Source: an uncultured Bacteroidales bacterium (lineage in GTDB: Bacteria > Bacteroidota > Bacteroidia > Bacteroidales > Bacteroidaceae). From it: a stretch of 21,517 nt of DNA. The stretch covers positions 1 to 21,517 of the forward strand of contig CALGJF010000035.1 of assembly GCA_937914945.1 (NCBI GenBank). The letters are read 5' to 3'. The notes beneath the pieces are model-generated. The model was not told where the DNA came from. It did not search any database and saw only the letters and a program-made list of their open reading frames with translations. Of the stretch, positions 15,980 through 21,517 are shown piece after piece; positions within the stretch are counted from its first letter, which is position 1; each line of letters starts with the position of its first letter. The position numbers and the translations under genes were made by a program.

Positions 15980-16082
15980 GAAGATGGGCTGCGCTCATTT
16001 TGTAACATCAAATAAATTTGTGTTACATTCGCTTGCACCATCATTGCCTGAGATTCTGCGAAGATGGGCTGCGCTCATTTTG
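15973..16082 (+). repeat. Pair of 30-bp direct repeats in the S37 leader
   Basis: Two identical 30-bp copies lie at 15973-16002 and 16053-16082, 80 bp apart from start to start. Each contains GAAGATGGGCTGCGCTCATT. Inside each copy ATGGGC and GCTCAT can pair around TGC as a small hairpin. The 50-bp spacer holds another inverted repeat, TGTAACA (16001-16007) and TGTTACA (16021-16027). Each copy has an ATG (15984, 16064) that opens a short frame; the second frame (16 codons) ends at 16114, overlapping the peptidase start at 16107. The role is unknown. Confidence 0.8.
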
Positions 16083-16106
16083 AAATAATTATAAAAACAA
16101 AATATT

Positions 16107-17408
16107 ATGTGTAAAAGAATTTTGATGTTTGCATCGTTTATTGTTGCGGCCTTTGCGCTCAAAGCTCAGAATGCCGATGTAGAGGCGATGCTGAAAAAGA
16201 TTGAGGCGGTAACTTCGTTCCAAAAGATTGAGAAGAACGATACCACCCGCAGTTATTACCTGATGAATTTCCGTCAGTTGCTCGATGCCGACAAGCCCGA
16301 AGCGGGTTCGTTTGAGCAGCGCGTTATGTTGGGCCACCGTGGTTGGGATCGTCCTGTGGTTGTGGTAACCGAGGGCTATGCAGGCGACTACGCCTTCAAC
16401 AATCCCCGTTACATGGAGGAGCTGACCAAAATTATGGATGCCAATATTCTGTTTGTGGAGTATCGTTATTTCTCAAAATCAACTCCATCACCCTGTAATT
16501 GGGATTACCTTACCATAGAGAATTCAATGGTCGATTATCACAATATAATCACTGCTTTCAAAAAATACTATACAGCAAAGTGGGCTACCACAGGTATAAG
16601 CAAGGGCGGTTCCACATCAATGTTCTTCCGTGCATACTACCCCGAGGATGTGGATGTTTCCGTTCCTTATGTAGGCCCGTTGAGCTGTTCCATTGAGGAT
16701 GGTCGCCACGAGTCTTTCTTGGAACGTGTATCAACCAAAGCAAAGCGCGATGCCGTGAGGGATTTCCAATACCTTATGTTTGAGCGCAAGGAGCAGTATA
16801 TGCCTCTGTTCGATGCCTTTTGTGCAAAGGAGAATCTCTCGTTCCGCGTGCCCACATCGGATATTTACGACCTCTGTGTTCTTGAATACCAATTCTCGTT
16901 CTGGCAGTGGGGCGCTCCCGTGGAGGAGATTCCGGCGGCAACGGATACCGACGAGGCCATAATGAAATACTTTATCAAGATGTGCAGCCCCGACTACTTC
17001 TCGGCTACCACAGAAATAGGTTCGTTCTTTGTGCAGGCGGTAAAGGATTTCGGCTACTATGGCTATAACACCGACCCCTTTGTTAAATATCTGGACCCTG
17101 CCGATGTTGAGGGTTATTTGAAGAAGGTGATGCTCCCTGCCGAGTTTGCCGATGTCGTTTTTGACGATACCAATCACCGCAAGGTTACCGATTTTTACAC
17201 CGAGAACGACCCCAAGGCTATCTTTGTTTATGGCGAGTGGGATCCCTGGACTGCAAGCGGTGTTACATGGCTCAGTGAGCGTAACAAGAAGAATACAAAA
17301 GTATATATTGTGCCCGACGGCAGCCACCGCGACCGCATCGCCAATTTGCCTGCTGCCCAGCGCGAGGAACTCTTGAACCTGCTTAACGAGTGGATGCAGT
17401 ATAAGTGA
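16107..17408 (+). CDS. Secreted S37-family tripeptidyl aminopeptidase (PS-10 type)
   Basis: This is a 433-residue serine peptidase of family S37. Residues 1-20 form a signal peptide (MCKRILMFASFIVAAFALKA), so it acts in the periplasm or at the surface. The nucleophile is Ser165 in TGISKGGSTS, the likely acid is Asp379 in YGEWDPW, and the His is His407 in PDGSHRDRI, giving an alpha/beta-hydrolase triad in the right order. Known relatives remove tripeptides from free N-termini. Its products would suit the POT transporter upstream, although that gene has its own terminator. The ABC ATPase gene begins 1 bp after its stop, so the two are surely co-transcribed. Confidence 0.88.
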   Translation: MCKRILMFASFIVAAFALKAQNADVEAMLKKIEAVTSFQKIEKNDTTRSYYLMNFRQLLDADKPEAGSFEQRVMLGHRGWDRPVVVVTEGYAGDYAFNNPRYMEELTKIMDANILFVEYRYFSKSTPSPCNWDYLTIENSMVDYHNIITAFKKYYTAKWATTGISKGGSTSMFFRAYYPEDVDVSVPYVGPLSCSIEDGRHESFLERVSTKAKRDAVRDFQYLMFERKEQYMPLFDAFCAKENLSFRVPTSDIYDLCVLEYQFSFWQWGAPVEEIPAATDTDEAIMKYFIKMCSPDYFSATTEIGSFFVQAVKDFGYYGYNTDPFVKYLDPADVEGYLKKVMLPAEFADVVFDDTNHRKVTDFYTENDPKAIFVYGEWDPWTASGVTWLSERNKKNTKVYIVPDGSHRDRIANLPAAQREELLNLLNEWMQYK

Positions 17409-17409
17409 T

Positions 17410-18195
17410 ATGTGCAATGCCGGCAGTGCAATAGAGATAAAAGATGTGTCGATAGGGTATAAAAGCCGTGGGGTAGAGTATCCTGTCGCACGCTCTCTCA
17501 GTGCCACGCTGCACGCGGGTGAGGTGGTTGCCCTCATAGGGCGCAACGGCGCGGGTAAATCAACCCTCTTGCGTGTTCTTGCAGCATACGAAAAGCCACT
17601 TGATGGCTCGCTTGTTTACAGCGGCATGCCACTAACCGATGTTACCCCCATGATGCTTTCGCGCCTTGTTGCTGTGGTGTTCACAGATAACTCCGTGTCC
17701 CACTCTCTCACTGTGCGTGAACTCGTGTCGCTTGGTCGCACACCTCACACGGGATTTGCAGGACATCTGCGTGCCCACGATAAAGAGGTGGTCGATTGGG
17801 CTTTAAGTGCCACCGATGTAGAAAATCTTGCCGATAGGGTGGTAACCACATTGAGCGATGGCGAGCGACAAAAATGTATGATAGCAAAAGCGCTTGCACA
17901 AGAGACTCCTGTGGTGATGCTCGACGAACCCACGGCTTTCCTCGACTTCGGGAGCAAAGTGGCACTGTTCCGCATGTTGCAAAGGCTTGCTCGTGAAATG
18001 AACAAGGCAGTGATAGTTTCCACACACGATATCGAGCTTGCTTTGCGTCTTGCCGACAGGCTGTGGCTCATAGATGGCGGCACAATGCACTGCGGCACAG
18101 TCGACGAGCTGTCGGCAAGCGGTGTGCTCCATAATTTTATAGCAGGCAAAGGCATAGCATACAATAGAGAAGAAAAAAGGATAGAAATAATATAA
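17410..18195 (+). CDS. Iron-siderophore/heme-type ABC transporter ATPase, orphan
   Basis: This 261-residue ATPase resembles FecE/HmuV/BtuD-type subunits. Walker A is GRNGAGKST at 44-52, the signature LSDGERQK at 148-155, Walker B VVMLDEPT at 168-175 and the switch His at 206. LTVRELVSLGRTPHTGF at 100-116 is typical of siderophore or cobalamin importers. The Q-loop position reads VVFTDNSVSH without an obvious Gln. The gene is 1 bp behind the S37 peptidase and 7 bp before the MalY-like gene. No permease or substrate-binding protein is nearby, so it must work with partners encoded elsewhere. The true substrate is unknown. Confidence 0.9.
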   Translation: MCNAGSAIEIKDVSIGYKSRGVEYPVARSLSATLHAGEVVALIGRNGAGKSTLLRVLAAYEKPLDGSLVYSGMPLTDVTPMMLSRLVAVVFTDNSVSHSLTVRELVSLGRTPHTGFAGHLRAHDKEVVDWALSATDVENLADRVVTTLSDGERQKCMIAKALAQETPVVMLDEPTAFLDFGSKVALFRMLQRLAREMNKAVIVSTHDIELALRLADRLWLIDGGTMHCGTVDELSASGVLHNFIAGKGIAYNREEKRIEII

Positions 18196-18202
18196 AGAAA
18201 AA

Positions 18203-19372
18203 ATGAAATACAATTTTGACGAGCTTATACCTCGCAAAAACAGCGACTGTTTGAAATATGACAAGTTGCAGGAGATGTTTGGCACCGACGATGCCTTGTC
18301 TATGTGGATTGCCGATATGGATTTCCGCACCCCACCTTTTGTGATAGAGGCGTTGCGCCGCCGCTTGGATCACGAGGTGTTGGGCTATACATTCTGTTCG
18401 CCCAAGTGGAAACCCGCGATACAGAATTGGGTGTCTCGCCGCTACGGCTGGAGTATTAAAGAGGAGGAGATTGGCTTTGTTGGCGGTATTGTACCCGCAA
18501 TTTCGTTTGCCGTGCAATGTTTCACCGCCCCCAATGATAAGATACTCATTCAGCCACCGGTGTATCACCCCTATCATCATGTGGTAAAAGACCTTGGCCG
18601 TACATTGGTATATAACCCATTGCGCCTTGTCGGTGGGCAGTACGAGGTGGATTTTGAAGATTTAGAACGCAAAATCGTGGGTTGCAAATTGTTCCTCTTG
18701 TGCAATCCTCACAACCCCGGCGGCCGTGTGTGGAATACCGATGAACTTATTCGCATAGCCGACATTTGTGCAAAGAATGGTGTTGTTGTTATTTCCGACG
18801 AGATTCATTGCGATATGGCACTTACCGGATATAAGCACACCGTTTTTGCCACAGTGAGCGAGGCTGCAGCACAGAACTCTGTAACCCTAATGGCTGCAAG
18901 CAAAACATTTAATATTGCAGGGCTCAAAAGTTCGTACCATATAATAAAGAACGAGGCTTTGCGCAGGCAATACTGCGAATACCTCACACGCAGTGAACTC
19001 GACACCGCCCACCTCTTTGCAACCACCGCTGTTGCCGTTGCATATAACGAGGGCGATGAGTGGCTTGCGCAGATGTTGCAGTATGTAGAGGAGAATATTG
19101 CCTACCTAGATAAATACCTCAAGGAGAATATGCCCAAAATATCATTCATTCGCCCGCAAGCATCGTATCTCGTGTTCCTCGATGCCCGCGAGCTTGGCAT
19201 GCCGCAGGAAAAACTTGTGAACTTCTTCCTCAAAGAGGCCAAGGTGGCTATGAACGATGGTACTATGTTTGGGCAAGAGGGTGCAGGTTTCATGCGCATG
19301 AATTTAGGCTGCCCCCGTGCAACACTCGAACAAGCCTTGAAGCAGATAAAAGCGGCATACGACAAATTGTAG
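18203..19372 (+). CDS. MalY/PatB-type PLP-dependent aminotransferase (probable C-S lyase)
   Basis: This is a 389-residue class I/II aminotransferase-fold enzyme of the MalY/PatB group. Members cleave the C-S bond of cystathionine or cysteine conjugates to give a thiol, pyruvate and ammonia. The group's SMWIADMDF sequence is at 33-41. NPHNPGGR at 168-175, Asp199 in ISDEIHCD, the PLP lysine Lys234 in AASKTFNIAGLKSS and Arg365 in RMNLGCPR are all in place. The length is normal. It starts 7 bp after the ABC ATPase stop and is followed by a strong terminator, so it closes the S37-ABC-MalY unit. The exact substrate is inferred from the family only. Confidence 0.92.
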   Translation: MKYNFDELIPRKNSDCLKYDKLQEMFGTDDALSMWIADMDFRTPPFVIEALRRRLDHEVLGYTFCSPKWKPAIQNWVSRRYGWSIKEEEIGFVGGIVPAISFAVQCFTAPNDKILIQPPVYHPYHHVVKDLGRTLVYNPLRLVGGQYEVDFEDLERKIVGCKLFLLCNPHNPGGRVWNTDELIRIADICAKNGVVVISDEIHCDMALTGYKHTVFATVSEAAAQNSVTLMAASKTFNIAGLKSSYHIIKNEALRRQYCEYLTRSELDTAHLFATTAVAVAYNEGDEWLAQMLQYVEENIAYLDKYLKENMPKISFIRPQASYLVFLDARELGMPQEKLVNFFLKEAKVAMNDGTMFGQEGAGFMRMNLGCPRATLEQALKQIKAAYDKL

Positions 19373-19414
19373 TTTTTAGATTGGCTTGCTTGGTAAACCA
19401 TTCAAAACGGTTTT

Positions 19415-19446
19415 AGCCCGATAATCCGCGGATTATCGGGCTTTTT
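19415..19446 (+). terminator. Rho-independent terminator after the MalY-like gene
   Basis: A perfect 28-bp palindrome (19415-19442; arm AGCCCGATAATCCG and its complement) is followed by a T-run to 19446. It is GC-rich at the base and lies 42 bp after the stop, making it a strong intrinsic terminator. Confidence 0.9.
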
Positions 19447-19605
19447 CTACTTTTGGCTTAACAAATAAAAAAAATAATCTTTTTGCTGGAATTCCCCAAT
19501 TTAACATTTGCAGATAAGGCTCGTATTAACATATTGCACTATGAGGTAAGTTGAAAGAGCAAAGAAAAAGAGATAATATTCTTTTTATGTAATAATAACC
19601 TGATG
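19447..19605. other. A/T-rich intergenic stretch with no recognised feature
   Basis: The gap between the MalY-like gene and Nif3 is 308 bp. After the terminator, this 159-bp part holds no open frame that I can support, no RNA gene that I recognise and no strong hairpin. The promoter and leader of Nif3 follow. Confidence 0.5.
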
Positions 19606-19663
19606 TTTGGGCAGTTTGAAAAAATATATTATCTTTGCATTTGAAATGCGGGCATGCCCGCGT
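19606..19663 (+). promoter_or_regulatory. Bacteroidetes-type promoter and leader hairpin of the Nif3 gene
   Basis: TTTG (19606-19609) and TATCTTTG (19630-19637) match the -33 and -7 elements with a 20-bp spacer, the best promoter in the window. Transcription should begin near 19643. Directly after comes a perfect 14-bp palindrome, GCGGGCATGCCCGC (19648-19661), extendable by one wobble and one A-T pair. It ends about 17 bases before the start codon, so it could shape ribosome access. Confidence 0.75.
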
Positions 19664-19680
19664 ACATATATTCATAGTAA

Positions 19681-20778
19681 TTGGCTAAAATAAAAGAGAT
19701 AGCAGCAGCCCTTGAAATGTTCGCGCCTCTGCCACTGCAAGACGGTTTCGATAATGCCGGCATGCAAGTAGGATTAACAGATGCGGAAGTTACAGGGGTT
19801 TTATTGTGTCTTGATGTAACAGAGGCAGTTGTGGATGAAGCTGTTGCATTGGGGTACAATCTCATTGTGTCTCATCATCCCCTTATTTTCTCTCCCCTTA
19901 AAAGAGTAACCGGCAGTACGTATGTGGAGCGTTGTGTCATTAAGGCACTCGCCAATGGTATTGCTATATATTCGGCACATACGAACTTGGATAATGCGCC
20001 CGGTGGAGTGAATTACCGCATTGCTGCCAAGCTGGGGTTACAGAATGTGAAAATACTTGTTCCCAAGGAGAACGCTTTGCTTAAATTGTCGGTGTATGTG
20101 CCCGTAGCTCATGCCGATGCTGTGCGCAGTGCGTTGTTCGCAGCCGGTTGCGGCAACATAGGTAATTATGGCTCGTGCAGCTATAATGCCGTGGGATATG
20201 GCACGTTTGAAGCGGGCGAGGGGGCGAAACCTTTCTGTGGCTCGATAGGCAGCTTGCACAAAGAGGAGGAGGTGCGTATCGATACCATTATGCCCTCATA
20301 TATAAAAGGAAGGGTGGTGAAAGCACTCATGGCTGCTCACCCCTATGAGGAACCGGCTTTTGATATATATCCGTTACAGAACAGTTGGGATAGCGTGGGC
20401 ACAGGTGTCGTAGGTGATCTCCCTGTCGCAACTAATGAAACAGCTTTCTTGCAACAGTTGAAAACCGGTTTTAACGTGGGCAGTGTGCGCCATACCGGCC
20501 TGCTTGGCAAGCCTTTGAAAAGGGTCGCTCTGTGCGGTGGTGCCGGTGGCTCGTTTGCCGCAGCAGCCATGGCAGCGGGGGCCGATGTGTATATCACAGG
20601 CGAGGCTCGTTATCACGACCTCTTCAATTACGATGGCAAGATGCTTGTTGCTGTAATAGGACATTACGAGAGCGAACAGTTTACTATGGAAATTTTCAAA
20701 GAGATAATATCGGGGGCTTGCCCGCATGTGGCGGTGAAAATCACATCGGTGTGTACCAATCCCGTGCATTATATGTAA
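19681..20778 (+). CDS. Nif3-like dinuclear metal centre protein
   Basis: This 365-residue protein belongs to the Nif3/YbgI/YqfO family, which forms toroidal hexamers with a two-metal site. Expected ligands are His65 and His66 (SHHPLIF), Asp104 (AHTNLDNAPGG), His328 and Glu332 (GHYESE). The insert at about 125-235 is the PII-like domain of the long YqfO form. The start codon is TTG: an in-frame TAA sits directly before it, and the family's opening residues (KIKEI, then APLPLQDGFDNAG) begin right there. No Shine-Dalgarno sequence is visible. The family's activity is still uncertain. A zinc-ribbon gene follows 29 bp later. Confidence 0.92.
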   Translation: MAKIKEIAAALEMFAPLPLQDGFDNAGMQVGLTDAEVTGVLLCLDVTEAVVDEAVALGYNLIVSHHPLIFSPLKRVTGSTYVERCVIKALANGIAIYSAHTNLDNAPGGVNYRIAAKLGLQNVKILVPKENALLKLSVYVPVAHADAVRSALFAAGCGNIGNYGSCSYNAVGYGTFEAGEGAKPFCGSIGSLHKEEEVRIDTIMPSYIKGRVVKALMAAHPYEEPAFDIYPLQNSWDSVGTGVVGDLPVATNETAFLQQLKTGFNVGSVRHTGLLGKPLKRVALCGGAGGSFAAAAMAAGADVYITGEARYHDLFNYDGKMLVAVIGHYESEQFTMEIFKEIISGACPHVAVKITSVCTNPVHYM

Positions 20779-20807
20779 TTTTTAACCTTAAAATAATAGA
20801 TAAGACT

Positions 20808-21517
20808 ATGGCAAAGAAAGATCCCGCTGAATATACAGTGGAAGAGAAATTGAAGACACTTTATGAGTTGCAGACTATTCTGTCAGAGATTGACAAAATT
20901 AAGATTCTTCGTGGTGAACTTCCTTTGGAGGTAAAGGACCTTGAAGATGAGATTGTAGGCCTTGGAACTCGTATAGAGAATATCACAGGCGAAATAAAGA
21001 CCGTGCGTGAGAATATCGTTGCATTCCGCGAGGAGATGGAGAAGGCCAAGGCCAACATTGAAAAATATACCGCCGACCAGAACAACGTGCGCAACAACCG
21101 CGAGTTTGACCTTTTGAATAAGGAGATTGAGTATAATAATCTTGTGATAGAGCACGATGAGAAGAAAATCAACGAGGCACGTAACCAAGAGAAATACAAA
21201 GGCGAGGAACTTGAAAAGGCACAGCACATGCTCGAGGAGCGCAGGAAAGACCTTGAAATGAAGCGCGCCGAGCTCGAGGAGATTGTTACCGAGACCAAGG
21301 CCGAGGAGGAGAAATTGCGCGAGCAGGCTCGCGACTTGGAGTTGCTTATTGAGCCTCGTTTGCTTGCGTCGTTCAAACGTATTCGCAAGAGTACACGTAA
21401 TGGTTTGGGTATTGTTTACGTTGACCGTGATGCTTGCGCCGGTTGCTTTAGCAAGATACCTTCGCAGCGTCAGTTGGATATCCGCATGCGCAAGAAAATC
21501 ATCGTGTGCGAAAACTG
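20808..21517 (+). CDS. Coiled-coil zinc-ribbon protein, C-terminus cut by window edge
   Basis: The open frame runs from ATG at 20808 to the window end, 236 codons and no stop. Residues ~10-185 are almost wholly helical and rich in Glu, Lys and Arg with heptad-like leucines, forming a long coiled coil. A C4 zinc ribbon begins at Cys210 and Cys213 (DACAGCFSKIPSQ). Cys234 follows, and the fourth Cys is expected at codon 237, whose first two bases (TG) end the window. This matches the bacterial C4-type zinc-ribbon family often encoded beside Nif3, thought to bind nucleic acid. Only a few residues should be missing. It probably shares the Nif3 promoter. Confidence 0.88.
   Translation, partial: MAKKDPAEYTVEEKLKTLYELQTILSEIDKIKILRGELPLEVKDLEDEIVGLGTRIENITGEIKTVRENIVAFREEMEKAKANIEKYTADQNNVRNNREFDLLNKEIEYNNLVIEHDEKKINEARNQEKYKGEELEKAQHMLEERRKDLEMKRAELEEIVTETKAEEEKLREQARDLELLIEPRLLASFKRIRKSTRNGLGIVYVDRDACAGCFSKIPSQRQLDIRMRKKIIVCEN

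Noticed and set aside
15973..16082. Two identical 30-bp repeats with a 50-bp spacer as a CRISPR array
   Set aside because: Only two copies, a spacer longer than usual, no cas genes, and the position is a gene leader.
15984..16088. 34-codon frame starting in the first repeat as a real small gene
   Set aside because: No ribosome binding site or family match; the frame passes through the second repeat in another phase. Mentioned only as a possibility.
20861..21388. Long minus-strand open frames opposite the zinc-ribbon gene
   Set aside because: They are shadows: the plus strand encodes a clear coiled coil and C4 ribbon, and the minus frames are Ser/Phe-rich with no family resemblance.

Overview
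The window looks like a chromosomal segment of a Bacteroidales bacterium (Bacteroides/Prevotella-type). The evidence is an LpxC-FabZ fusion, a lipid A operon, the long form of PurM, the long form of PyrF, an S37 (PS-10 type) secreted tripeptidyl aminopeptidase, and promoter elements matching the Bacteroidetes -7 consensus TAnnTTTG instead of a sigma70 -10 box. I see no insertion sequence, phage gene, tRNA, rRNA or true CRISPR array.

Left part, minus strand (12345 down to 32). Transcription runs purM, prfA, pyrF, then lpxD, lpxC-fabZ, lpxA, a pRiA4b ORF-3-like acidic protein, miaA and a secreted beta-barrel-like protein. It ends at a hairpin near 3240-3269. Spacings are 11-31 bp, except for a 153-bp leader before lpxD that may hold its own promoter. 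Together these genes cover purine and pyrimidine synthesis, translation termination, the first steps of lipid A synthesis, beta-hydroxyacyl-ACP dehydration and tRNA modification. After that hairpin comes a separate minus-strand operon, padR-pspC-pspC (3137 down to 32). Its genes overlap by ATGA, and a 14-bp perfect palindrome upstream is probably the PadR operator.

Middle (12346-14311). The strand switches here. A flavodoxin-fold NAD(P)H:quinone-reductase-like gene (+) ends inside its own terminator hairpin. It converges on a 309-bp minus-strand relic of a purine permease (NCS2/AzgA type) that keeps only its two ends, and this relic is the least expected item in the window. A 38-bp perfect palindrome and a small CPHC glutaredoxin-like gene (-) follow.

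Right part, plus strand. There is a POT-family peptide transporter with a strong terminator. Next comes an S37 peptidase, preceded by a 30-bp direct repeat and followed 1 bp later by an iron-siderophore-type ABC ATPase without permease or binding protein. A MalY/PatB-type PLP enzyme completes that unit, which closes at a strong terminator. The last unit is Nif3 (TTG start, clear Bacteroidetes promoter) plus a coiled-coil zinc-ribbon protein cut by the window edge. The POT transporter, S37 peptidase and MalY enzyme could act together in peptide and sulfur amino acid use, which is an inference from adjacency.

I did not find a clearly new multi-gene system. The best leads are the gutted permease, the repeated leader of the S37 gene, the orphan ABC ATPase, the acidic pRiA4b-like protein in the lipid A operon and the PadR/PspC operon with its unexplained large C-terminal domain.
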